Part shown: positions 25,579-39,781 of the stretch, piece by piece
Layout of the letters: each line of letters opens with the position of its first letter
How positions within the stretch are numbered: the first letter of the stretch is position 1
Assembly (NCBI RefSeq): GCF_017654505.1
Contig: NC_054538.1
Span: 20,069,412 to 20,133,411, forward strand
Direction: 5' to 3'
Length of the DNA: 64,000 nt
Source of the DNA: Polyodon spathula
Lineage: Eukaryota; Chordata; Actinopteri; Acipenseriformes; Polyodontidae
Notes under the pieces: model-generated
What the model saw: the letters and a program-made list of their open reading frames with translations, nothing else
What the model was told of the DNA's origin: nothing
Database searches by the model: none
Made by a program: the position numbers and the translations under genes

Positions 25579-27226
25579 TTTTACAAGGTATCACAAGAAC
25601 ACTTTGCTGTATATCAGCATGGCTTTTTCTTCTTTAAAGGTGTTTTGGATAGAAAATGTTATTCTTGTATAGAATGAACTCCACTCTTAAGCATGGAGTT
25701 TATCATTACCCAGGTAAAAAAAAGCATAGGATTAGATTACAGGGGTTATTAGTGCATTTTCCTCTTCTTTCTAAACTGAAAAGTGAATGCAAGAAAAATG
25801 CAACAAAATGTTGTAAGTACTCACTTTCTGTTTGGTGCTAATTGGCTGTGGTTTGATCTTCTCGTCTTTGCTTTTTGCAATCTTCAGGAACTGCTTTAAA
25901 TCGCCCTGTAGGTGGAAAACACAAAAACAAAGCTGATTGTTAAAATGAACTGCTCTTTAATTTTAACTGAACACAGAGCTGTCCAGCCTATTTGGCTCTT
26001 AAAACCACAAAAAAACTTACTTAGTAGTAGCAAGACATTTTTTCTACTATTGATCCAGCTCTAAAAATATGCACAGAAATACAGTGCTTAGATTGGCTAA
26101 TCAATAGCATGTTGGCTAATGCGGAAAAATTCCTTGTTTGTTTATTTATGTGTAGTGTAGCTACCTTTGTTGTGTCCAGTGTTTTAAAAATTACACATAT
26201 AAATATTCTGGGGAATACATGTCTTAACAATTCTCAGGAGGGTTGCGCTAGGAGAAGAATCATTTAAAAAGATCACAGTTTAAGATCACAAGATTAAACT
26301 GTGATCCAGATTATGCTCCCTCTTTCAACAATGCTGGTTTTCTGTTACCACAACAAGCCACACATTACAATCAGAGCACCAGCACTGTTTCAAAAGGGAG
26401 CATGATCTTAATATACTGCGATAAGAAAAAAATCTTGTTCTCCTGGCTAACTACGAGTAAAAGTGGAGGAAAAAAAAAAAGTATTTTCCTAGTTGACTTA
26501 CATATGATGTTTGAATAAAAATATCAAAACGAAATCAGGATTATGTTGAAAAATATACTGCTGCGATATGGACAACATTGGATACAGCAAAGGCCATGTG
26601 TTTTTAAATGGCATACTTTACCTTTAAATCAAGAGAACCATATTTCAGAGCTCAATGAGTCATATAGGTGGACAGCTCTGACTTCAAACAAATATTTACA
26701 AAATACATTCATGTTGCATTCCAAGGTTCTGAACCTCTGGCTTGGTCAAACACTGGAACGGCAAACCAGCCTTTGCAATCAAACACCTAACATGCAGTGC
26801 AAAGGACACCCCAGTTATGAAATACAACACTAGTTACACAATAACAGTTTTGCGTATGTTACAAAGTACTAAAACATTAGTGCTTTAAATGATCAATTAT
26901 TTATTTGATTCATAGGTGGTAATCTGTTTATATATTCATATTGTTATAATTATTATTGAAGAAGCTGTTTCTTACCAGGTCGACGTACTCCAGTATCATG
27001 TAATGGGGCTCAGCCTCCCTGCACAGCCCCAGGAGTTGCACCACATTGCCGTGGTTCAGCTTGCCGAACATCTCAAACTCGCGTCGGAAGTCCATCTGGA
27101 GCTGCTCGTCGCGGGTCTGCAGGCTCTTCACCAGCACCACAGTCTCTGTCTCCGGGTCCTCCACACCCTTCGCCTTGGCCAGGAACACCTCCCCAAACTC
27201 CCCCTTCCCTGCACAGACAGACAGAC

Positions 27227-27299
<73 letters not shown>

Positions 27300-30200
27300 C
27301 CATTAGGTTAGAAGGGGTGGACATTAATCCAGCTAGCCTTGAAAAAAAAGCCCCCCTTCCCCACACACATTTCAAATCGCAGTAACCAGCCAATTTCACC
27401 AAAATTTTATTTTATGTTGAAAGAGATTGGGAGAGCTATGAAGGCTAAAACTGTAATGCAGAGTGTTGTACAACTAACTTACTCCACCACCAAAGCCTAA
27501 TTTTTGTTGGATAAAATAATCTTGTGTTTAATAATTGATATATATATGTATTAGATGTATACATCTATTATATTTGTTTCATCAACCGATGCAAGCAGCT
27601 AATCACATACACCCAAAAGACGTTTCTTCCAGTTTCACTCTGCTTTGAAAGCTGTGGAGTAGAAAGGCCCCTGTGTGCATCTGCATGTAATCAGCAGTAT
27701 CAGGTAGCTCTGAAAGATTACGATGAGGGTACTGAAATGAGACTGAACATCAATACAAGGATGGCCCTTCACTAAAATTCCATTAGTCAGATTACATCCC
27801 AAGTGTAAACCTAAACTAAGGTTTCAAATAGTTGTGCACGTAGTAAACATTAACATTTAGCTGTTTCATAATGCTGCTACAGTATGTCTTGTATTAACGT
27901 GCATTACTAAAGTCACTGCGCATCTCAGCAGCACATACCTAGGGTGGTGATGGTCTGCAGATTGGTGCGTAGAAAGTGTATCTTGTCGTTGCTGCTATGT
28001 CGCTTGTTGGCTGTGACTGTGGTGCCCATGTTGGTCAGAGCCACCTCCTCTTGGATCTCAGCTGTTGTCTGTCCATTCTGCTGCACAGTGCTCCTGCCTG
28101 TAGGTTGGGTTATTACATTAATAAATCTTTAAGAGCAAGCCACAAAACGTTATTATCATAACCCTGGTTCCCTCAAATAGAAAGGTAACCATTATCGAAT
28201 GGGTATTTACCTCCTAAAGACCCCAAAACGTGAAGATAGAACAAAGCTGCTCAGTCGAGCCTGTGATGCAGTCAGCTATTCCCTGCACTCTGCTGTCTGA
28301 CAGAAGGGACAGAATGGACCTGGAGTCCAAGCACACTCCTAGATAGCAGGCTGTCTGAGAAAGCATAAGCTGGCTCTTCATATGATTCACTGTAAAGCCC
28401 AACCGATGAAGGTGGCCGGTGACAAGTTCTGTGTTGGCGACTGCCTGTTCTGGGTACTGGGCACAAAATTAGCCAGTCGTCCAGATAATTGAGAACTCTG
28501 TTGCCTTTGAGTCTCAATGGTGCCAAGAAAGCCTCCATGCACTTCAAGAAGGCACGTGGAGCTAGGGAGGGGCCAAATGGCAAGACACAGAACTCATATA
28601 CTGTTCCCTGAAAGATGAACCGCAGGTACCTCCTGGGCACTGTTTTTATAGGGATGTGGAAATAGGCGTCTTTGAGGTCCACCATGGTGACCCAGTCGTC
28701 TGGCCTAACTGACTGCAACAGCTGATATATTGTCAACATTTTTAACCTCCTTCGGCTCAGATACAGGTTGACCTATTGGAGGTCGAGGATTGGTCTGAGG
28801 CTACCATCCCACTTGGGCACTAGGCAGTACCTGATGTAGAATCCTGCCTCCAACTGGATCTAGCATGCAAATAGCCTGTTTTTGCAGCAGAGCTGCTACC
28901 TCCTAAGACACCACTGCTTTGTCCTGTGACTGATGTTACAGTCACACACCAAAATGGAGGTGGACCATCCTTGAACTTCAGCGAGTAGTTGGTCTGCACA
29001 GTAGTAAGCATCCAGATGTCAGTGGTGCACTGACGCCGGCTTATGGCTTGCCTGAGGCTTTTGTCTCTGCACCGGATGGCAGTGGGCCGGTTCTGAACAC
29101 CACCTCTGGCATCTGGCTGTGCCGGTCTTTGAGGCTGCTGGGGCTGAGGGTGCCAGTTTGCTGCTGATTTGCGCACTGGGGGTGGTTGCTTGGGAAGCAA
29201 ATGCACCAGCTCCTTCGTTGATTCCCGTGCGTGGTGAGAGCACTGCAGCATCTTGTCCACTGCGGTACCAAAGTTATGCCCTTGTGTAACAGGGGCATCC
29301 AACATGCGTGCCTGAGAAAGCCAAAGCTGCCTGCGTGCGGCTACCAGTGCAGCCAGGTTTCTACCTACAGTCTGCGTTCAGTTTTGACAGATGGAGCAGG
29401 TTCTTATTAACCAGGCGCAGCTCATCCAGCTGTGGTGGTGAGGGCATGTGGCTGTCATTATCATTATTACTAATAAAATAACCAGTTTTTTTTTTAAAAT
29501 AATTAACTCTCCTCATCTCAGCCTCGAGGATCAATACTTCCTGATTAATGTTATATTTGAGGAAGATCAAAGTTATTTCACAATGCTATAATTAGGGGCT
29601 TGAGGATAATAAGCAGTTAGTTTACTGTTTCTAGCAATAAAGCCACATATCCTGTGTAACCTTATTGCCTAATCTGCATTCTATTAGCTGGTTGTATAAA
29701 AAAAATTAAAATGTCAAACGGTTGGCAATCAGTACAGTATGCTGTAAAAGTATTAACTTTATACCCTAATATACATTTAATCTGTTTGTTATCCCATTAT
29801 AATTTATTACTGTTTCAACATTTGTGGATAGTTGGCATACTGGTCTCTGATCAAACTTGAGAAAGGTATACATTTATGTAGTTATGCCAGTGCACTGGTA
29901 AATTATTCTTCCCCCCACTGAAACAGTGAGTTTATTGCCCGCCCCCCCACTACAAATCGATTAATAAACTCATTGCTTCAGTAGAAAGAAATAATTCTTG
30001 TACTGGCCTCATTAAAGAAATTCCACCTTGATCAAGCTTGCTCAGGAAGCGTGCCTCAAAAATGAAATGATGTTTGTAACTGTATTAAGTGCCAACTATC
30101 TATGAGCATGGAAACCGTATTTAAAATGAATGGCACAAATTATGGCACAATAAAGGTGAATAAATAAATATGCACATAATTTCTTTTGGTTTCTGTACGC

Positions 30201-33200
30201 AGCCTTACATACAAACTAAAATGACTAACACGAACTGTCAATTGTCATGCCATACATACAACATGAACTGTCAATTACATTTTACCACCTCCCTGCAGCA
30301 ACTGCTGCATTCTGTACACATACAGGACTGCTTCTGCCAGCTGGGGAGGCAGGCTTTTTGCAACATCAGTTTTGAAGGAGTTAAATGTAACTGAAGATAA
30401 ACAGTAGGTGGTACGCTGCTCACAGCTCCTTAAAGCAGGTAATGACTTAGGCTTCTCTGCAATATCACAAAGAGCAGTTAGAGGGCACTGTCCCAAACTA
30501 AATTGTTTCTTTACCCATTACTATTGGAAAGCATGAAAAAACAACAATTTATTTTCCACCGTCATTGCCGCCTTTTGCCTTAATAAATCATTATGCATTT
30601 GTCCTACAATAATTTATGGCTTGGTAAATCACATTTTCATTAGTTACCATAAACTTCATGAAAAAAGTATTACTTATTGAGACGTTACTTCTTATATATC
30701 ATTGTTGTTGTTACTATCACTACTACGACTAGCACTACCACTCATCAGGACATCAAAAGGAATCACTCACTGGACACACAAAAACCATTTTAGCACATCT
30801 GGAGGCAAACCAGGCAGTGGCGGAGGGGGGTTTAAATGAGGAAGCGAGATCCATTAAACCCCCCTCCAGTCTGACAGACTGTTGCCGCTGCTGGCTACTC
30901 ACCGTTCAGACACTCCATCTCGGGCTCCTCTTCCTCGGGGCCCTTCTGCTGTCTCTTGGCATTTCTGCGCTTCTTGCAGTAGAACATCAGGCCCAGGACA
31001 ACAATGATGTAGGCCACCGCCGCTCCCACAGACAGGCCGATCGTCTGGATCATCTTGTAAGGAGTCTGCCCATTCTCTTCCTGAGATTTAGCCACTGGTT
31101 TTTCTAGGTGTGGTTAAAACCCCCCCCAAAAAAACACACATACAATAGAACGTGGCATTATGAAAGGTCTGGAAAATCAATTCTACAAGGGTTTAATCTC
31201 AGTAAAAAAAAATTCTTCGGTCTGATTTTGATTTAGATCAGACTTTGAAAGTACTGTTTGCCGATGTAAATCTGTGCTGTTGATCCCTTACCATGCTGTA
31301 CCTGTGAAGCCTGTTAATGTTACACTACACTGTGGCACACAAACCATGCTTTAATCACTAGACAGCACACTAGGGATTTGCAGTGATGAGTCAAGGTTGC
31401 AGAGGTACAGACAAACGGAAAATAAAGATAATGTAACCTTCAGGATGCCAGCACTGTAAACACTGCAGCACCAGTTTTGTGAGAGACTTTTGCTATGCAA
31501 AGCTGTCATATAAATCCAGTAGCACTGAACGGCATTTCAAGTGAAAGAGGAAGATGGAAAAACAGAAAAGCTACACAGTTATATACAGCTATGACGATAC
31601 TTGCTCTAAGAATTTTGCAATCATACCGAGTTGTCACAAACATTGAAATTTGGTTCTCTACTAATTCATACCATAAGTTTCAGAACAAAATAAGTTGTAT
31701 TCAATGATGAAATCCTGTAAAGAAAAGTGTTTGAAATCAATGTTAACTAACTTGCTCCAAACTCTTTTCTTGAGGGCGACTAGAGCTGAAACCTTGATTG
31801 GTAATTTGTTTTACTGTGGAATGAGCTTAACCTTGTTTATTTAAGTTCCCCTTAGTAAAATAAAAGGCAACGCAGCGAGGACGCAACTAAATTCTATGAG
31901 CAGTGTTTATTGCATTAAACCTTGTGCAAATTAGATTACTACACGTACATAAAGATGAAAGTCCACCTAAAAATAAAGCTTTCTTATCACATGGGCCTCT
32001 GTGTACACTTATTCTAACTGGTTAATTTATTTACACACACCAGCCTTGTGACAGTCATTTCAGCTCATCATGCTGTTGGCAATTTATTATTCAAACTGAT
32101 GCCGACAACACTGTTGATTGCCCTCATCTGACAAAAGAACACACACACACTACAAGGGAGTTAGATGACATACTGCAGTTAGGAAACCTTTCCACAGCCT
32201 GTAATCTGCTAGTCGAAACCTTGGCTCCAGACATATGCATACAGCTGCTTCCTGATCTTCACTCCTTACCTACGACGTAGAGAAAGGCGTCCCTGTGTTT
32301 GATGTTACAGCTGTTTCCGGCTATGCAGGTATACTTTCCTGAATCCTCAGTGATCACATCATTGATAACCAAAGAGCCATTTGGCATTTTCTGAAACCTA
32401 GGAGGGAAACTGGAAGCAGTAAAAGGAGTTATTTTTGTGCATGTTTTAACAATTTAAAAATAGGTCACGTTAAGTACACCAAGTACTGTTACATTGATTA
32501 TTACGACGGATAATTCTGCAGTTAACATCTTGGCAAACTGGTTGATGAAATGTTGCTTTGCAGAATTAGGCAGGGAAGATACATCTAACCTAAGGAAAAA
32601 CAGAATCTTCTTTCCTGACAAGCACTTATTGGATTTAAAAATAAATCCACATAATTGTAACTTAAGTGGAATCATTCTATTGAAACAGCTGTGTATTTTA
32701 CTAGGAGTAATACACAAAGGCTCTATCTTTTTTTAATACCAAGTGTATCACGTGGCAAATCATTTTCTATTATCTGATAATCTTTAATTGTCGAGTCTTT
32801 TTTTTCCTTTAAAACAGAACTGTACAGCTGGCAGCTGTTGTGGGGGCACGCATGACCAGTTTGACCAGAATAAATAAATAGAGGGGGGGAAATATGATGT
32901 TTTTATCATCCATTAAGAGACTTCATCCATTAAGAGACTGATGTGAAAACAGCAGTTTGCCATCAAGCCAGCATTCAAGTGATTACATTTACAAGGTTAA
33001 ATACATAAGCACTTAACATTCATTCCAAAAAGGGTTTAAAAACAGACAAAGTGGCTGAATTAAGCAATGAAATGCCATTTTGACAGTGTAGGGCTGACCC
33101 TCTGCCTTGAAGCAAGCCTAACAGTAAAGTATTGTAAAACTGAGACAAAAAAACAAGGGGGTGAAAACTATAGATAAAACTAATTCCTAATTAAACTTAA

Positions 33201-36200
33201 TTAATCATCAAGTCAAGACTAATGCCATAACACCCCAGATCTCGGGAACGCACACTATCGTCATCCAAGGCGACAGGATGTGCAGAGACTTGGTATATGG
33301 GTGGATAAGACCAATAAAACACAGGCATATAAAACAGACTTATGGTCTGATGGTGATACAAACAGGGTTGAACCTACAGTATGTAATTTGTCTGTTCTGA
33401 AAGTAGTTTGGGAGGGCTGCAGGAATTAATGTCATGAACAATAAACTTTCACAGGTAAAAAGACAGCTACCTTCATCTGAATAAAAGAATCACACTCCTC
33501 TACCTCTCAACACATGCCTATTTTATGCTTTCTGCTGCAGTGCCCATTTCGCTGTTCCTCTCCTCTTACTTTGGTGAGTTTTTGCTGGAGTCTAGGATCC
33601 TGTCCTTGATCTTCCAGTGTATGGAGGGAGCTGGGTCTCCAGTAGCCTGGCAGTGAAGAATAGCCGTGTGCCCCTGGTACACTGTCGTGTTCTCAGGGTC
33701 CAACTTGAACAGTATGTACACTGTGGAAGAATGAATGAGAAATGAAAAACATATAAATAAAAATATCAGGCATAAGAGAATACTGATTTTTTAGTAGAAG
33801 CACAAGTGTTTCTGAAAAGACAGTCCCACTACATTTTAATGAAGGTTAAAGGCATCTAGCTCATAGCTAACTAGGACCGAAGACTTTAATGGGCTGGATT
33901 TTCATCTCCTGAACATCTCCTGAGCTTGGTGAACACCACCACATTCTTTGTAGATATCTTGTTGAAAGTTACACAGATGAAGCCCCCCCATCCACCAAAG
34001 CTCAGCAGCTTCTTACCTGCTACGTTGAGATGCACCATTGCCCGGATCTCCCCCTGCTGGCTGTTGGAGGCAATGCAGGTGTAGTTGCCAGCATCACTCC
34101 GTGTTACTTTGGTGAAATGTAGTATTCCGCCTTGGTGCTCAACATAAGGTGCCATTTCGCTGTCACCTGAAGGAAGGTTTTAAAATGATTTCTATACTAT
34201 CTGGGTAATTCCACTGAAGGTAATGGGGAACATAATCTACATATTAAACTGTAGAGCCAGAGTTACAAATTTTTGCTGTGTTACAAGTCACTCCGGCACC
34301 CCTAGTGGCCATAGGGGTAAGTACAACATTAATGAAATCTGGTGGTGGTGGTGGGAAACGGGAGCTTAAAGCACTAAGAGTAAAAACTGCATTCCTTAGT
34401 TCACATAATTAAGAGTTTCTTGAAAACCAACCTTCCTTCATTTAATTTTTTTTGCCCCTAAAACAGATTTTACCTACAAATTGTAATCAATAACAGATAT
34501 TAAAATGTTAAGTGTCCATTTCTTATCAGAAACGAGCAATGGCATTCCCACATTCAGAATAGCTGTGGCAGTAGCCTAAAATTAAATCTCACTTGTAGTT
34601 TTGATTCTGCAATAGGACAGTGGTCAAGTATTCCCAGCATGCAGCATGTTGAAAAAGACAACAACTTCCTTAGAGACAGAGAGAAGTTTTGCACGCACTT
34701 CCTATAGACCTGACCACCTTGTCACATTCTCACTGGGCACACAAACTAAAAGGTAAGCAAATAGATAGTGCATAAATAAGACCTTTCTGCCCGGCTGCGC
34801 TCACTGACCTGCTTTTATCCACTGGATGGTGGGTTTCTCCCGGCCTGTGGCGGAACACTGCACACTGGTCTCTTTATCCAGCTCCATGCACTGCAGGGGC
34901 TGTGGTGGAGGGGTGAACTTCAGCCGCTCTGAAACACACACACACACACACACATTAAAAGAATTCCGGTCAGGAAGCTTGGAAAAACAAAGGGGTTTCA
35001 TTGCTTCAAACACAGGTTAGACCTCAAATTAGAGCCAATTCATAGACGTAAGGGTCCAGGGGGAATTTGTGCAACACACTAGGGTCATTTATTTGCATTA
35101 TATACATACAGTATACAGGCTGTATGACATAAGTGCTGCTAATATGCAATATTTATTTTCTTGTGCCCAAAGATGTACCTCATTAAACCTTTTAAAATCT
35201 TTGTAAATGCCCTATATAATTGTCAAATGGAAAATACAAGTTCCTTTGCCGGATGTATTAAAATGTAGTAAGTAGGACAATTCTTCACACCAGGGCCTGG
35301 CTTTTTTGACCCACCAGCAGCAATTTGATCTTAAACATAAAAACGTTTGGTTATCATAATAACCCTGGTTCCCTGAAATAGAAATGTAACCATTGCTGTA
35401 TGGGTATTTGCTTTCGAAAGACTTGAAACCTGACATATCAAAGTTGCTTGCAGAGCCTGTGACGCAGTCATGGCCCACCCCAATGGGCCCAAATGCACTG
35501 CGCTCACAGGCCTCTGTCATTCTTCCTTTAAGCCTGCTGCAATCATGGACGCAGTGCCCTTGAAGGTTAATGGTTACATTTCTAATTCAGGGAACCAGGG
35601 TTATGATAATAACAAAAAGTTCCCTTTCAAGTACGAAATGTAACCATTACCATGGTAATTGTACCAAAGCAGTTGTGAGGGAAATATTGCAGAACGACTG
35701 GAATGCTACAAGGCTAAGCCGAGAGGAACCCAGATAATAAGTAGCTAGGGCTAAAAGATTGAGGGAGAAATTCACCTCTATGCCTGTGTTGCAAGGGTTG
35801 AATGAGAAACTGCACTTAACACTAGTTCCAAAACCAGGGTTTTGAGGATCCACAACACTCAGTCTGTAGAAACTAGTAAAGGTATGGGGAGTAGTCCACA
35901 TCGCTGCACTGCAAATGTCCTTGACAGATGCACCCTGGAATAAAGCCAATGAAGTTACCATGCCCCTGGTGGAATGGGCAAGTTGGCCAGCTAATAGGCA
36001 GTCCTGACTGTGTCTGCTATCCATTTGGACAGTATCTGCTTAGACAGGGGAACTGTCCCATAGCAGACAAATTGTTCGGACTGCCTCCAACTTTCCATCC
36101 TATCAACGTAGTATGCCAGGGCACAAATTGGGCAGAGCATATGGATCGGTCACTCCGTGTCAGACAGAAAAGGAGGCGGATGGAAAGCCTCCAATTCGAC

Positions 36201-39200
36201 AGACTGGTTGACATGGAATTCCGAGATCGTCTTAGGCAAAAAGGCAGGATCTTAGGCCCATCTGCAACCCCAGAGGGAGGTCCTGTTAGGATGTCCTCAT
36301 TTCTGTAAGTGCACACTCACAGGCAACGGGTTTATCTCACTTGATAAAGGCAAACGACATTTTGTGCATAATTTAACAGAAATATAAACCATCTGAAAAT
36401 GTAGATTTTGGCAATATTTACTGTCTTACTACAAGAGTTTTGAAAAACAACCTGCTTCGAGTTTACTGATAATGTACTGTACATGTACTCTCTAGAAACT
36501 TCAAGGACTTTGTACAACATACCTCCCTAAAATGCCATCTTTTGGCAAACCAGTGTAGTATATTGAGTAAGGATCCTCACCCAGTACATGAACCCGGGCC
36601 TGCCCATCTATCCTGCCAGCAGGGGTGCCACTGGAGCACTGGTAGACAGTCCCGTCATACACCTCCACTTTATGAATGCAGAGAGTCCCGTTCGGAAAGA
36701 TCTTGAAACGACCATCCTAAACAAGACAGAGTGGATAAGGGTTCAGGTAACAAAACAAAGGCATAACATCATAAGTCAGAACAAACAGCAGCAGCCAACA
36801 GCAAATATAATCCCAGATACAAGAGTAGATTAAAAACCCACCTGTTTTTTCCTGCGACTAACACTATGGTACAACACATCTACTAAATCAACTGAGTATC
36901 TATATTAACACCAAGGACAACTGATATTTTATAACCATGACCTTTTGTGTCCCAAAGAACACCACCACTGACATTTCCAAAGCAGCTAATGTCTTCAGGC
37001 TTAATAGCTATTATACTGTATAAATGTAAAAATGCATATGAACCTATTTAAATTAGCTTACCTACACTAAATCCAAATTTCTACAAAAGTAAAATGAACA
37101 TATTCATTTGTATAATAATTAAACAATGTGGTGTTAACATGGACATATGTTCACTGTAAAAGGCTTCACCATCTACTTTGGTCTAGGATATAATAGTCCT
37201 GGCCCTCAGCTCAGAAGTGCTCTATGTTCACTACAGCTGTTGAGTTCTCAATCAGCCCCTTACGTCAGAGATGTCGATGCTGTTGCGGTACCAGGTCACG
37301 TGTGGGTCTGGAGTGGCTTTGGCCTCACAGTGAAGGAATCCTGGCTTACCCTCCTCCAGTTGACTGTCCGCAGGCTTCGTTACCCACTCTGGTTTAGCTG
37401 CGAGTCAATAACAAGAAAGGGAAATTAAAATGTAAAATGTCAAAAAAGTGATTTTATTACATAAAGTAAAAAATGGGGTGGAGTAACTGCATTGGTAAAA
37501 AGAGCAGAAAAATGTAACTGTTGAAAAAGGACCTGCAGCAGAGAGCATACTCACTCGCCACAGTGATGGTCATCTCCTGTTTCTTGAGGCCAGCTTTGTT
37601 CTCGGCGAGGCAGGTGTATGTCCCAGAGTCCCCTCCTCCTATGGGGCTGAAGATTAGTTCCTTGCCCTGCGCGTAGACTCGCCCGCTGGAGGGGATCCTG
37701 ACACCCTCCCTCTCCCACCACACAGTGGGCTCTGGGTGTCCCTGGGGCGGGCGGCAGTACACACGCTGCATGGTGTCCGCAGTGAAGACCTCAGGTTTCA
37801 TCGGCATCATGTCTTCAATGTCTGGGACAAGGACAACAAGGCAGGCTGGTTACAACTTTTACTGCATTGCCTTCTATATGTGCGACAAGGGCCACAATAT
37901 TTTGTAAACAGAATTTTACAAATAATAGCAACCTATGTTATATCAGAGTGTCTCTGCTGGAATAGAAAACAAATTACAAACTTTAAATAATGCAGTATAG
38001 TGCATATTGTTTATTACTATAAGTTTGCTTTCATTTTACTGTAGATGTACTGAGCGCTCTAAAACTTCAGCTACCAATCAACTTATATATAGTACTGTGC
38101 AAAAGTTTTAGGCATGTGTGAAAAAATACTGAAAATTAAGAATGCTTTCAAAAATAGACATGTTAATAGTTTATATTTACCAATTAACTAATTGCAAAGT
38201 GAGCGAACAGAAGAAAAATCTAAATCAAATCCATATTTGCTGTGACCACCCTTTGCCTTCAAAACAGCATCAATTCTTCTTTGTACACTTGCACAAAGTC
38301 AGGGATTTTGTAGGCATATAGTCAGGTGTATGATTAAACAATTATACCAAACAGGTGCTAATGATCATCAATTCAATATGTAAGTTGAAACACAATCATT
38401 AACTGAAACAGAAACAGCTGTGTAGGAGGAATAAAACTGGGTGAGGAACAGCCAAACTCAGCTAACAAGGTGAGGTTGCTGAAGACAGTTTACTGTCAAA
38501 AGTCATACACCATGGCAAGACTGAGCACAGCAACAAGACACAAGGTAGTTATACTGCATCAGCAAGGTCTCTCCCAGGCAGAAATTTCAAGACAGACAGG
38601 GGTTTCCAGATGTGCTGTCCAAGCTTTTTTGAAGAAGCACAAAGAAACGGGCAACGCTGAGGACCGTAGACGCAGTGGTCGGCCAAGGAAACTTACTGCA
38701 GCAGATGAAAGACACATCATGCTTACTTCCCTTCGCAGTCGGAAGATGTCCAGCAATGCCATCAGCTCAGAATTGGCAGAAAACAGTGGGACCCTGGTAC
38801 ACCCATCTACTGTCCAGAGAAGTCTGGTCAGAAGTGGCATTCGTGGAAAACTTGCGGCCAAAAAGCCATACCTCTGACGTGGAAACAGGGCCAAGCGACT
38901 CAACTACGCACGAAAACACAGGAACTGGGGTGCAGAAAAATGGCAGCAGGTGCTCTGGACTGATGAGTCAAAATTTGAAATATTTGGCTGTAGCAGAAGG
39001 CAGTTTGTTCGCCGAAGGGCTGGACAGCGGTACACGAATGAGTGTCTGCAGGCAACAGTGAAGCATGGTGGAGGTTCCTTGCAAGTTTGGGGCTGCATTT
39101 ATGCAAGTGGAGTTGGGGATTTGGTCAGAATTAATGGTCTCCTCAATGCTGAGAAGTACAGGCAGATACTTATCCATCATGCAATACCATCAGGGAGGCA

Positions 39201-39685
39201 TCTGATTGGGCCCCAAATTTATTCTGCAGCATGACAACGACCCCAAACATACAGCGAAAGTCATTAAGAACTATCTTCAGAGTAAAGAAGAACAAGGAGT
39301 CCTGGAAGTGATGGTATGGCCCCCACAGAGCCCTGATCTCAACATCATCGAGTCTGTCTGGGATTACATGAAGACAGAGAAGCAACTGAGGCTGCCTAAA
39401 TCTTCAGAAGAACTGTGGTTAGTTCTCCAAGATGTTTGGGCCAACCTACCTGCAGAGTTCTTTCAAAAACTGTGTGCAAGTGTACCTAGAAGAATTGATG
39501 CTGTTTTGAAGGCAAAGGGTGGTCACACCAAATATTGATTTGATGTAGATTTTTCTTCTGTTCACTCACTTTGCATTTTGTTAATTGGTAAATATAAACT
39601 ATTAACATGTCTATTTTTGAAAGCATTCTTACTTTACAGCATTTTTTCACACCTGCCTAAAACTTCTGCACAGTACTACATATAT

Positions 39686-39781
<96 letters not shown>

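Noticed and set aside
27046..27311. Plus-strand frames ending in Arg-Glu repeats
   Set aside because: Antisense of ptk7 exon 16 continuing into the GA microsatellite.
30275..30496. 73-codon frame on minus with fairly ordinary composition
   Set aside because: No known domain, no splice sites fitting ptk7 phase, and nothing similar in PTK7; treated as chance.
38559..39385. Minus-strand frames across 38559-39385
   Set aside because: Shadow frames of the plus-strand Tc1-like transposase.
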